Source: Bradyrhizobium sp. CSS354 (lineage in GTDB: Bacteria; Pseudomonadota; Alphaproteobacteria; Rhizobiales; Xanthobacteraceae). From it: DNA of 64,000 bases. The notes under the pieces are model-generated. The model was given only the letters and a program-made list of their open reading frames with translations, did no database searches and was not told the DNA's origin. Both the position numbers and the translations under genes were made by a program. This document shows positions 34,750 to 42,468 of the stretch, piece after piece (positions within the stretch are counted from its first letter, which is position 1; each line of letters opens with the position of its first letter). The stretch is from the NCBI RefSeq assembly GCF_029051725.1, contig NZ_JAACFU010000018.1:1-64000 (forward strand). Direction: 5' to 3'.

Positions 34750-35449
34750 GGTCGATATCACAGGCAAGAGGTTCAGGAGTGCCGCGGGCGGAACGCAGGA
34801 GGTGCTCGCTCCGGTCAGCTTCGCGCTTCAATCCGGCGAGGTCGGCGTGCTGATCGGTCCGTCCGGCTGCGGCAAGAGCACGATGCTTCGCATCATCCTC
34901 GGGCTCGACCGCGATTTCGAGGGGCGCATCTCGCGACCGCCGGAGGCGCGGATCGGGATGGTTTTCCAGGAGCCGCGATTGCTGCCATGGCGCTCGGTCG
35001 AGCAGAATGTGCGGCTTGCGGCCCCCGATGTCACTGATGCCAAGCTCGCCGAGCTGTTCAGGATCCTGGAGCTGGACGCGCATCGCAGCCACTTTCCCGG
35101 CGAATTGTCATTGGGCCTCGCCCGGCGCGTCGCGCTCGCCCGCGCCTTTGCCGTCGAGCCCGATCTGCTCGTGCTCGACGAGCCGCTCGCCTCGCTCGAC
35201 GACGCACTCGCCGGCCGTTTGCGTGACGAGATCGCAACGCTGGTGGCGCGCCGTCCGGTGATGACGCTGCTCGTCACCCACAGCCTGGATGACGCGATCC
35301 GGCTCGGCGACCGCCTGTTCTTGCTGTCGCCGCGACCGGCGCGCATCGTGCGGGAGGTGCCGATTGCCATCCCGCGCGCGGGGCGCAGCGAGGCCGAGCT
35401 CGGCAGGATCAGGGCCGAGCTCGCCGCGTTGCAGCTTGAATCAAAATGA
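34739..35449 (+). CDS. ABC transporter ATP-binding protein, SsuB/TauB-like
   Basis: A 236-residue ATPase with a GTG start inside the permease gene. Walker A is GPSGCGKST (residues 40-48), Walker B LLVLDEPLASLD and the switch is LLVTHSLDDAIRL. The signature motif is atypical: LSLGLARRVALARA, where LSGGxxQR is usual. This changes the second glycine and the glutamine, yet the motif is otherwise in place. It should still drive the importer, though lower activity is possible. Confidence 0.88.
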   Translation: MRLEVDITGKRFRSAAGGTQEVLAPVSFALQSGEVGVLIGPSGCGKSTMLRIILGLDRDFEGRISRPPEARIGMVFQEPRLLPWRSVEQNVRLAAPDVTDAKLAELFRILELDAHRSHFPGELSLGLARRVALARAFAVEPDLLVLDEPLASLDDALAGRLRDEIATLVARRPVMTLLVTHSLDDAIRLGDRLFLLSPRPARIVREVPIAIPRAGRSEAELGRIRAELAALQLESK

Positions 35450-35496
35450 GAACTCATGGTCAATTGGACCAACGACATCCTCGCGGGAGGTTCACC

Positions 35497-35850
35497 ATGC
35501 GGCGTACGCTGATTGCGATCGGCATCCTTTTGGTTGCGATGCCGGGCGCGGCGCTCGCGCAGGCCAAGGGCAAGGGTATCCGGCTCTGGAACCTGACGAC
35601 GGAGACGATCTCCGGCTTCCAGCTCTCGCCGGCCGGGAAGACCGAGTGGGGGCCGAACCAGTGCCTGAACGACAAAGACAAGGAGGTCGACCACGACGAG
35701 CGGCTGCGCATCACCGGCGTCGAGCCCGGCCGCTACGACGCCAGGGTCAGCTATCCCAATGCGCGGCAGTGCATCGTGCGCGACATCGAGATCAAGGCGG
35801 ATGCGGTGTTCTCGATCGCCGATAAGGATCTGAAGGACTGCACGAAGTAA
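35497..35850 (+). CDS. Small exported protein of unknown function
   Basis: A 117-residue protein with GGGAGG 6 bp before the ATG and a clean signal peptide (LIAIGILLVAMPGAALAQA). The mature part, beginning IRLWNLTTETISGFQLSPAG, suggests a beta-sandwich. It has an acidic loop NDKDKEVDHDE and three cysteines (NQCLND, RQCIVRD, LKDCTK). Small periplasmic proteins with the pattern IR-N-T-I-SP-W exist widely without a function. Its place between an ABC importer and the lanM/pqqA group makes metal or PQQ handling worth testing. Confidence 0.7.
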   Translation: MRRTLIAIGILLVAMPGAALAQAKGKGIRLWNLTTETISGFQLSPAGKTEWGPNQCLNDKDKEVDHDERLRITGVEPGRYDARVSYPNARQCIVRDIEIKADAVFSIADKDLKDCTK

Positions 35851-35860
35851 CGCCGGCGGC

Positions 35861-36070
35861 TCACGCCTTGTCGTTCGGGTGCGGGTATTCGCAGCGCCAC
35901 CGCACCGCCTGCCACTTCGGATGGTCGCCGACCCATTGCGCGATATAGGGCGGCGCAGCCATCGCGCATTGCGTCGGCGACCCCGCATAGTTGAACACCA
36001 GATGCTGCTCCTCGCAGGTCGCAGGCGAGAGCACCGCACACACAGTCACCACCAGGTCGATCGGGTTCAT
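35861..36070 (-). CDS. Small conserved hypothetical protein
   Basis: A 69-residue protein (MNPIDLVVTVCAVLSPATCE at its start) with four cysteines and the C-terminal WQAVRWRCEYPHPNDKA. The pattern LVVTVC-L-C and VRWRCEYP is one I recall from small rhizobial proteins; no function is known. The hydrophobic N-terminus could be a short signal or membrane segment. The ATG at 36070 begins the conserved-looking part. It is convergent with the 35497 gene, 10 bp apart. Confidence 0.6.
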   Translation of the reverse strand: MNPIDLVVTVCAVLSPATCEEQHLVFNYAGSPTQCAMAAPPYIAQWVGDHPKWQAVRWRCEYPHPNDKA

Positions 36071-36203
36071 GCCGGGATCCTCGCAGAGGCGATGAAGATT
36101 AGCACAAAAGGTTACGCTCCGAGCAGCGGGAAGTTTCAATCCGGCCGCGAGAAATAAAACGGGAATCGCCCCGTCGCCTCTCCCCGCAACCGGGGCGCGA
36201 GCA

Positions 36204-37073
36204 CTAGAAATTGACCCCAAACACCAGCCTCGCCTGGTGGCGCTCGAAATTGACGAGGTCAAGATTGCCGCCCGATCCGGCCGGACGGCCCCAGGCCTGC
36301 ATGCTCCAGCTCATGGTCAGGCGCGAGCGCTCGGAAAGCTGGAAATAAGCGGTCGGACCGACGAAGAGGGCCTGGCCTGCGAACTCGCCGAGGCCGATGC
36401 CTTCGTACTGCCGGAAGTAGCGCACCTCGCCGCCGAGCAGCACGTCGGGACGCACCCGCACGAGGCCGGCGAAAGCCGCGCCGATGGTCGAGCTCTTTTC
36501 GGACAGTCCCGCCATCTCAAAACGCGCCCATTCGGGTTGATAGATCAGGTTGAGCGCCCCGATGGCGAAGTTCGGGATCAGCTCGCGATCGAAGGCGAGC
36601 GTGAAATCGGTACCGTACATCCGCCCTTTTGCGCCCGAGGTCTCGTCGATGCGGTCGCCATGGAGTTCGGCGGCGACAGTCAACCCGAATGGCGCGCGCT
36701 CGCGATCGAGCAGGCGATAGCGCAGGTCGAGCGAAGCGCCCTGAAAATTGAACTGGCGGCGGTCGCCGATATCGGGGACGCCGGTGATGTCGTGCAGCGT
36801 GGCGGTGCCGCCGACCTCGATCCGGAAGTTCGGCAGCGGCACGATCTCGATCTCGACCTCCTGCGAGAGGGCGCGATAGGTCCCGCCGCCTTTGCCGAAT
36901 CGTCCTGTCGTTTGGGTCTGGAATTCGCGCTCGCCGGGATTGCCGACATCGGTGCCGATCATGAAGCCGAAGATGTGCTCGGTATCAAAGCCCTCTTCGG
37001 CGCTGACGCATACCGGCGCGAGCGCGACGGTGCAGGCGGCTATGGTCCAGAATGTATGGGCTCTCGCGCGCAT
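36204..37073 (-). CDS. Exported outer-membrane beta-barrel protein downstream of pqqA
   Basis: A 289-residue protein with a signal peptide (TFWTIAACTVALAPVCVSA). Amphipathic strands fill the mature part (FQGASLDLRYRLLDRERAPF, FGLTVAAELHGD, RLTMSWSMQAWG) and the last residues (HQARLVFGVNF) end in the Phe typical of barrels. No family was identified. It lies 72 bp downstream of pqqA and follows lanM on the same strand, so it may be co-expressed with lanthanide and PQQ functions. An in-frame start at 37109 is less likely. Confidence 0.7.
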   Translation of the reverse strand: MRARAHTFWTIAACTVALAPVCVSAEEGFDTEHIFGFMIGTDVGNPGEREFQTQTTGRFGKGGGTYRALSQEVEIEIVPLPNFRIEVGGTATLHDITGVPDIGDRRQFNFQGASLDLRYRLLDRERAPFGLTVAAELHGDRIDETSGAKGRMYGTDFTLAFDRELIPNFAIGALNLIYQPEWARFEMAGLSEKSSTIGAAFAGLVRVRPDVLLGGEVRYFRQYEGIGLGEFAGQALFVGPTAYFQLSERSRLTMSWSMQAWGRPAGSGGNLDLVNFERHQARLVFGVNF

Positions 37074-37145
37074 CCCCGACACTACCACGGCTTCGACGGT
37101 GGTTGCCATCGAAGCCGCGGCAGGTCGTCAGTCTTAGTTGTGGTC

Positions 37146-37226
37146 TTACTTGCGCAAAGCGCAGGCGTACATGTTGATTTCCATGCCGACCGGCACTTCC
37201 ACGATCTTCGGAGCTTTCCAGGCCAT
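37146..37226 (-). CDS. pqqA: PqqA, peptide precursor of pyrroloquinoline quinone
   Basis: A 26-residue peptide, MAWKAPKIVEVPVGMEINMY followed by ACALRK. The Glu16-x-x-x-Tyr20 pair (EINMY) is the residue pair that PqqE cross-links to build PQQ, and the KAPKIVEVPVGMEINMY frame is the standard PqqA sequence. GGGAGT lies upstream of the ATG. No pqqB, C, D or E is in this window, so this is a separate copy feeding a pathway encoded elsewhere. It lies between lanM and an outer-membrane protein gene, next to PQQ dehydrogenase genes that use the cofactor. Confidence 0.92.
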   Translation of the reverse strand: MAWKAPKIVEVPVGMEINMYACALRK

Positions 37227-37269
37227 TCGGGGACTCCCAAGGGATTGAGCGCGACATCGCGCCGGCCAA

Positions 37270-37298
37270 AACCTAGGGCTGCGTCAGTCACAGCGCAA
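37270..37298 (-). promoter_or_regulatory. Candidate pqqA promoter
   Basis: On the minus strand TTGCGC (37298-37293) and TAGGTT (37275-37270) are separated by 17 bp, a sigma70-like arrangement about 45 bp upstream of the pqqA start. The boxes match consensus only partly. Confidence 0.35.
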
Positions 37299-37397
37299 GT
37301 CTGGAATCGCGCCGTCGACACAGTGAACTGCCGCATCGCGCTTGCAAATTTCTCTCTCGGGCAACTCGCCTTCGCTCCCAGTCAAGCGGCGCTGTTC

Positions 37398-37790
37398 TCA
37401 CCGCAACAAGCGCAGCAGCGCACGGCCGGCGCGCGAGTTCAGCTCCTTCCCATCCAGCGTTCCATCCTTGTCGGGATTCGCTGCGTTGAAGCGCTGCTCC
37501 ACCACCGAGAGATATTCGTCGAGCGTGAGAGTCCCGTCGCGATCGGGATCGGCGGCGGCGAGTTCTTTTGCCGTTAACCGTCCGCGCAACTCGCGGGCAT
37601 CGAGCGTGCCGTCGTGATCGGGATCGAGCTTCGCGAACGACGCGGCCGCCGCTTTCTTCACCTCGGCAAGATCGAGCGTGCCGTCATTGTCGGTATCGAA
37701 CGTCTTGACCGCGTTGCCGGAGGCCGACCATGCCGGACCGGACAGCAGCGCAATTGTGAGCGCAAGTGCAACAGAGCGACGCGATATCAT
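37398..37790 (-). CDS. lanM: Lanmodulin (lanthanide-binding EF-hand protein)
   Basis: A 130-residue protein with signal peptide (SVALALTIALLSGPAWSASG) and four EF-hands: DTDNDGTLDLAE (32-43), DPDHDGTLDARE (56-67), DPDRDGTLTLDE (81-92) and NPDKDGTLDGKE (105-116). Proline at loop position 2 in hands 2-4, the asparagine at position 1 of hand 4, the short 24-25-residue spacing and the C-terminal AGRALLRLLR are lanmodulin features. Lanmodulin binds lanthanides with picomolar affinity in the periplasm. Departures from the prototype are Thr33 for Pro in hand 1 and Thr89 for Asp in hand 3. Context of PQQ dehydrogenases and pqqA fits. GAGGGAG precedes the ATG. Confidence 0.9.
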   Translation of the reverse strand: MISRRSVALALTIALLSGPAWSASGNAVKTFDTDNDGTLDLAEVKKAAAASFAKLDPDHDGTLDARELRGRLTAKELAAADPDRDGTLTLDEYLSVVEQRFNAANPDKDGTLDGKELNSRAGRALLRLLR

Positions 37791-38132
37791 GAAAATCTCC
37801 CTCACCAAGAGCTCCGATTCGAACCGGATCGAAACGACATAAGTCCACAAGCGAGCCTCGGTTCAAGCCCCGAATTGCAGCCTGCGCTCGGCACAACTTG
37901 CGGAACCCGTCGCCCCGACCGCTGCCGTCGCGCACGCGCTCTGCATCATGCCGCGAAATTTCTTCAGCGCCTGCGCACAAGTGAGCATGGCTTGTCAGGT
38001 CTCCGTCAGGTGACGACATCCGGTCGCCCACCATATCGGCGTCGCGATTGCGACTTTCGTATTGACGCGTTTTGCATTAGGGCGGAGTGTTGCTGTCGCA
38101 GCGTCAATAGGCGCGCATATTGGGAGGAACGG
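37791..38132. other. Divergent promoter region, lanM / PQQ dehydrogenase
   Basis: No gene is seen in the 342 bases between the divergently transcribed lanM and the PQQ dehydrogenase gene. Promoters and operators for both are expected here; I could not single out a convincing element. GGGAGGAACG immediately before 38133 is the dehydrogenase ribosome binding site. Confidence 0.5.
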
Positions 38133-39797
38133 ATGAAACGCTTTGCGATGGCCGCGGGCCTCGTCATGCTTGCATCGTCTTGTGCAAATGCACAAACCAG
38201 CGAGCAGCTGGTCAAGGGTGCGACCGATACATCGAACGTTCTCAACTACGGGATGGGCTACAATCTCCAGCGTTTCTCGACGCTGAACCAGATCAACAAG
38301 GACAGCGTCAAGAACCTTGTCCCGGTTTGGAACTACTCTTTCAACGACGATCGCAGCGAGGAATCGCAGCCGCTGGTGTACCAGGGCGTGATCTACGTGA
38401 CGTCGCACAACGCGACCATGGCGGTCGACGCCAAGACCGGCAAGCAGATCTGGAAATCCAAGGTCGAGTATCCTGCCGAAACGCCGCGCATCGTCTGCTG
38501 CGGCATCATCAACCGCGGCGCCGCGCTCTATGAGGGCAAGGTGTTCCGCACCACGCTCGACGCCAACGTGATCGCGCTCGACGCCAAGGACGGCAAGGAG
38601 CTGTGGCGGCAGAAGGCGGCCGATATCAAGGAGGGATATTCGATGACGGTGGCGCCGCTGGTCGCCGACGGCGTCGTGATCACCGGCATCTCCGGCGCCG
38701 AGTTTGGCACCCGCGGCTTCATCGACGGCTGGGATCCGGCAACAGGCAAGCATTTGTGGCGCACCCATTCGATCCCCTCCCCGGACGAGCCCGGCGGCGA
38801 CACCTGGAAGGGCGATACCTGGAAGCTCGGCGGTGGCTCGACCTGGATTACGGGCTCCTATGATCCCGAGCTGAACACGGTCTATTGGGGTATCGGCAAT
38901 CCCGGACCGTTCAACTCGGCGGTGCGCCCAGGCGACAACCTCTACACCTGCTCCGTGCTGGCGATGGATCCCAAGACCGGCAAGATCAAGTGGCACTACC
39001 AGTTCTCGCCCAACAATCCGTTCGACTATGACAGCGTGGCCGAGATGGTCCTCGCCGACATGAACGTCGAGGGCAAGCCGACCAAGGTGCTCATGGACGC
39101 CAACCGCAACGGCTTCTTCTACGTGCTCGACCGCACCAACGGAAAGCTGCTCGCGGCCAATCCTTACGTAAAGGTCAACTGGGCGACCGGAATCGACATG
39201 AAGACCGGACGTCCCATCGAGACCGACGTCTCGAAGGACGCGCGTGAGGGCAAGAAGGTGACAGTCTATCCGTCGATCCTCGGCGGCAAGAACTGGGAGC
39301 CGATGTCGTTCAATCCGCAGACCGGCCTCGCCTACGCCAACACGCTCGCCTTCGGCGGCAGGTACAAGACCGAACCCGCCACCTTCAAGCAGGGTGAATG
39401 GTACCTCGGCATGGACCTCACCGATCTCTGGGAATGGGGTGACGGCCCGCGCGGTCATCTGAAGGCGATCGATCCCATGACCGGCAAGGCGAAGTGGGAA
39501 GCACCAAGCGACATCCCGCGCTTCTCCGGCGTGCTGTCGACCGCGGGCGGCGTCGTGTTCTCGGGGGCGCTGACCGGGGAGTTCGAGGCCTTTGATGCCG
39601 ACACCGGCAAGAAGCTCTGGCAGTTCCAGACCGGCTCGGGCATCGAGGGACAACCGGTGACCTGGCAGCAGGACGGCGTGCAGTACGTCGCGGTGACGAG
39701 CGGCTATGGCGGCGTCTACTCGCTGTTCTCTGGCGACGAACGGCTGGCCAAAGTGCCGCCCGGCGGCTCGCTTTGGGTTTTTGCGGTCAAGCAATAA
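38133..39797 (+). CDS. PQQ-dependent alcohol dehydrogenase, ExaF/PedH-like, lanthanide type
   Basis: A 554-residue periplasmic quinoprotein (signal ending SSCANA). The eight-bladed propeller carries the expected residues: vicinal disulfide Cys122-Cys123 (VCCGIINRG), metal ligands Glu190 (SGAEFGTRG) and Asn256 (GIGNPG), catalytic Asp298, and Asp300 two residues later (NPFDYDSV). That extra Asp marks lanthanide-dependent enzymes; calcium enzymes have Ser/Ala/Thr. The overall pattern (Trp-docking repeats, SILGGKNWEPMSF, AYANTLAFGG) is closer to ethanol-type ExaF/PedH than to XoxF. A cytochrome c and a MoxJ-like gene follow, mirroring xoxFGJ. Confidence 0.9.
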   Translation: MKRFAMAAGLVMLASSCANAQTSEQLVKGATDTSNVLNYGMGYNLQRFSTLNQINKDSVKNLVPVWNYSFNDDRSEESQPLVYQGVIYVTSHNATMAVDAKTGKQIWKSKVEYPAETPRIVCCGIINRGAALYEGKVFRTTLDANVIALDAKDGKELWRQKAADIKEGYSMTVAPLVADGVVITGISGAEFGTRGFIDGWDPATGKHLWRTHSIPSPDEPGGDTWKGDTWKLGGGSTWITGSYDPELNTVYWGIGNPGPFNSAVRPGDNLYTCSVLAMDPKTGKIKWHYQFSPNNPFDYDSVAEMVLADMNVEGKPTKVLMDANRNGFFYVLDRTNGKLLAANPYVKVNWATGIDMKTGRPIETDVSKDAREGKKVTVYPSILGGKNWEPMSFNPQTGLAYANTLAFGGRYKTEPATFKQGEWYLGMDLTDLWEWGDGPRGHLKAIDPMTGKAKWEAPSDIPRFSGVLSTAGGVVFSGALTGEFEAFDADTGKKLWQFQTGSGIEGQPVTWQQDGVQYVAVTSGYGGVYSLFSGDERLAKVPPGGSLWVFAVKQ

Positions 39798-39807
39798 CCC
39801 CGGCACG

Positions 39808-40164
39808 ATGCTGAGAAAGCTATCCCACAAGACGGTGGCGATCCTCGCCACCGTCGCGGTGCTGAAGGTCGCGCTTGCGGCGACCGTTCGTGCCGCGGAT
39901 GATTCAAGCGGCAAACCCGTGCAGGCACAGATCGACCACGGCAAGTCGACCTATGCCGAGAAATGCTCGCACTGCCACGGCCCCAACATGATGAACCCCG
40001 GCACCATCACGCCGGACTTGCGCGCCTTCCCCGACGACAAGACGCGCTTCGTCACCACCGTGAAGAACGGCAAGAACAACAAGATGCCGCCCTGGGCCGA
40101 TATTCTCAGCGACGAGGAGATCGGGAATCTCTGGGCCTTCATCTCGAGCCGGAGAAAACCATGA
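39808..40164 (+). CDS. c-type cytochrome partner of the PQQ alcohol dehydrogenase
   Basis: A 118-residue exported monohaem cytochrome. The signal segment (VAILATVAVLKVALAATVRA) is followed by a haem motif CSHCH (Cys53, Cys56, His57) and a distal Met in NKMPPWADILSDEE. It is the likely electron acceptor of the dehydrogenase whose gene ends 10 bp upstream. Its stop overlaps the start of the next gene (ATGA). Family: small class I cytochromes of quinoprotein clusters (PedF-like). Confidence 0.87.
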   Translation: MLRKLSHKTVAILATVAVLKVALAATVRAADDSSGKPVQAQIDHGKSTYAEKCSHCHGPNMMNPGTITPDLRAFPDDKTRFVTTVKNGKNNKMPPWADILSDEEIGNLWAFISSRRKP

Positions 40165-41087
40165 GGCGCTGGCTGGTCGCTTGGAGCATTGCCGCGATCC
40201 TCGCGGCGGCGGCTACGGCTGCACGCGCGGCCGACGACCCGCTCAAGATTTGTCTCGACGAGGACCGGCCACCGCTCTCGGTGCATCACAAGGGCAAGCC
40301 GGGCTCGGGTTTCGACGTGCTGCTGGCGCAGGCGCTCGCCGACCGGCTCGGACGGCCGCTGACGATCCAGTGGTTCGAGAGCAAGCTGGATGAGGATTCG
40401 AGCCCGCAGCTCGAGGCCAATGCGCTGCTGTCCGACGGGCGCTGCTCGCTCGTCGGCGGCTATGCGCTGACGACCGACTCCCTCGTCAAGCCCGGCATGA
40501 AAACGGCGCGCCTGCCGGATTTTGCCGGCGCCACGCGCGACGACCGGCGCCGCCGCGTCGCGCTCGGCGTGCTCGCGCCGAGCCAGCCCTATGTCTACTC
40601 GCCGATGACGGTCGTGCTCGGACCGAAGGCGCGGGGTCGCAAGATCGGCGATATCGGCGACCTCGCCGGTCTGCGCCTCGTCATCGAGAGCGGCTCGCTC
40701 GGCGATGCGATCCTCATGACCTTCGACAAGGGGCGCCTGATCGATGACATCACGCATCTCGTCCCCGGCCGCGATGATCTCCTCGGCGCACTTGCCCGTG
40801 GCGACTATGACGCAACGCTGATCGACCTCGGCCGCCTCGACGCCCATCGCGCCGCGCACCCCGATACGGCGATTACCGCGTCCGGCTACTATCCGATCGG
40901 GGCTAATCGCAGCTATGTCGGGCTGGCCAGCGATCCCGCGCTGATCGACGCCGTCAACAAGGCGCTGACCGGGCTTGCTGCCGAGGGTAAGATCGCCGAA
41001 TTCGGAATACAGGCGGGGCTGACCTATCTGCCGCCGCGGGAGCCTGCGGTCCTCGGTGACGTCTGGATGAAGATCATTCAGCGTTGA
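40161..41087 (+). CDS. Substrate-binding-like protein, MoxJ/XoxJ type
   Basis: A 308-residue exported protein (signal WSIAAILAAAATAARA). The two-lobed solute-binding fold is visible: LKICLDEDRPPLSVHHKGKP at the mature start, then GSGFDVLLAQALADRLGRPL and VGLASDPALIDAVNKAL. Placed after a PQQ dehydrogenase and its cytochrome, it takes the J position of mxaFJG/xoxFGJ operons, whose J protein is thought to activate the dehydrogenase. Overlaps the cytochrome gene by four bases. Confidence 0.85.
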   Translation: MRRWLVAWSIAAILAAAATAARAADDPLKICLDEDRPPLSVHHKGKPGSGFDVLLAQALADRLGRPLTIQWFESKLDEDSSPQLEANALLSDGRCSLVGGYALTTDSLVKPGMKTARLPDFAGATRDDRRRRVALGVLAPSQPYVYSPMTVVLGPKARGRKIGDIGDLAGLRLVIESGSLGDAILMTFDKGRLIDDITHLVPGRDDLLGALARGDYDATLIDLGRLDAHRAAHPDTAITASGYYPIGANRSYVGLASDPALIDAVNKALTGLAAEGKIAEFGIQAGLTYLPPREPAVLGDVWMKIIQR

Positions 41088-41151
41088 CGTTCTCGCGTCC
41101 CCCTGTGTCCAGTCTCGAGACTTAAATCTTCGCCCGCAACTGCATCAACAT

Positions 41152-41229
41152 CGTCATTGCGAGCGTAGCGAAGCAATCCAGAGTCCCTTCAGAGAAAGAC
41201 TGGATTGCTTCGCTACGCTCGCAATGACG
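41152..41229. repeat. 30-bp inverted repeat with 18-nt loop
   Basis: Perfect 30-base arms (41152-41181 and 41200-41229), built around GCGAGCGTAGCGAAGCAATC and its complement, form a strong hairpin. It lies 64 bp after the MoxJ-like gene. This palindrome is a well-known dispersed intergenic repeat in Bradyrhizobium, probably also able to block read-through. Confidence 0.85.
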
Positions 41230-41341
41230 GAGTGTGGAGCGGCGACGGCGCATCTCTTGAATCAACCTGACGGCATCGACTCGCTTAGTGGCGCCCCGCA
41301 CCGTATGATGTCTGCGTTCTCATTCGCCCTTTCGGTGCCCC

Positions 41342-42358
41342 GTGAATTCCCTGACCACTACTGCCAACCTGCGCGACCTCCTCGCCCGGGAAATCAAGAC
41401 CGGCGAGCTGGTGCGGGCGCTGATCGTCGTCGGCCCGGTGATCGCCGCCTATTTCGTCGCGCGCGAGACGGCGCTGCTGAATCTTGGTTTGGTCGCGGTC
41501 TCGTTGCTCATTCCTGCGCTCAGGTTGCACCTGCCGCCGAAAGTCGTCGCGTGGCATTATCTCGCCATCCTCCTCACCTTTGCCGCGCTGTTCCTAGCGA
41601 GCCCGATCAAGCCGCTATTCGCAGTGCTGACGGCTCTCGCCGGATTCCTTGCGGTCGCGGTGACACGCCATGGCGAACATTTCCGCACGCTCGGGAATTG
41701 GGTGTTCATCCCCGCCGTGTATCTTGCCTGCGAGGTGCGGGAGGGCTTGAGCGCCTCGGAAGCCCTGCGCCATGCCGGCATGATCATCGTGTCCTCCCCG
41801 ATCGCGCTGGCTCTGGTCTGCGCTATCCAGATTTACGACCAGCGACGGTGCGGCGATGCCGCGAAGCTGTTCGGAGCGCCCGCGGCCGAGTGGTTTGTGC
41901 CCGCAGCGGCAACTGCCCTTGCGGTTTTCGCTGCGGCGGCGCTGGTCGATATCCTCGATCTCGCGCAGGGCCAATGGGTGATGTGGTCGGCCGCAAGCGT
42001 CGTGGTCGGCGATCTCGCCGCTTCTACCGGCAAGCTGAAGCAGCGGGCGATCGGCGCCGTCGTCGGCGTGCCGCTCGGCTTCCTTGCCGGCATGGTGCTG
42101 CCGCCAAGCCGGGTCGGCTATGCACTCGCGGTTCTCGCGGCCACCCTCACGCTGATCTCGTTCTCCCGCTACATCATCGGCTTCGGTCTGCGCTGCTTCT
42201 TCATCGCGCTGGCCGCCTCTTTCGCTGGGAGCGCCAGCGGCATCGCGGAGGAGCGCATCCTCAACGTGCTGATCGGCGGCACCTTCGGCTTGCTTGCGGT
42301 AGCCCTGACCGAAATCGTCTGGCTGCGTGTCATGCGAAAGGTGCGATCGTCCGGATGA
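41342..42358 (+). CDS. FUSC-like inner-membrane protein
   Basis: A 338-residue protein with a GTG start. About eight or more helices (ALIVVGPVIAAYFVA, LAILLTFAALFLASPIKPLF, FSRYIIGFGLRCFFIALAAS). The segment GDLAASTGKLKQRAIGAVVG followed by VPLGFLAGMVLP is the FUSC/aromatic acid exporter pattern. Such proteins often take part in efflux of aromatic compounds. It has no partner gene here; link to the alcohol-oxidation island is by position only. Confidence 0.7.
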   Translation: MNSLTTTANLRDLLAREIKTGELVRALIVVGPVIAAYFVARETALLNLGLVAVSLLIPALRLHLPPKVVAWHYLAILLTFAALFLASPIKPLFAVLTALAGFLAVAVTRHGEHFRTLGNWVFIPAVYLACEVREGLSASEALRHAGMIIVSSPIALALVCAIQIYDQRRCGDAAKLFGAPAAEWFVPAAATALAVFAAAALVDILDLAQGQWVMWSAASVVVGDLAASTGKLKQRAIGAVVGVPLGFLAGMVLPPSRVGYALAVLAATLTLISFSRYIIGFGLRCFFIALAASFAGSASGIAEERILNVLIGGTFGLLAVALTEIVWLRVMRKVRSSG

Positions 42359-42468
42359 CGCCCGAATAGGCACAATGCGGCCCTTCGAATGCGCCAATCT
42401 GTCTCGCCTGCCACCCATGGCAGAGGCGACCCGATGCAGTACCGTCGGCGACAATCCGGGAGAGAATC

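Noticed and set aside
37398..37790. Ordinary calcium EF-hand (calmodulin-like) protein
   Set aside because: Proline at loop position 2, close EF spacing and the NPD fourth hand fit lanmodulin better, as does the gene context.
37995..39944. Minus-strand open frame of about 649 codons
   Set aside because: Antisense to the ExaF-like dehydrogenase gene; long only because of high GC.
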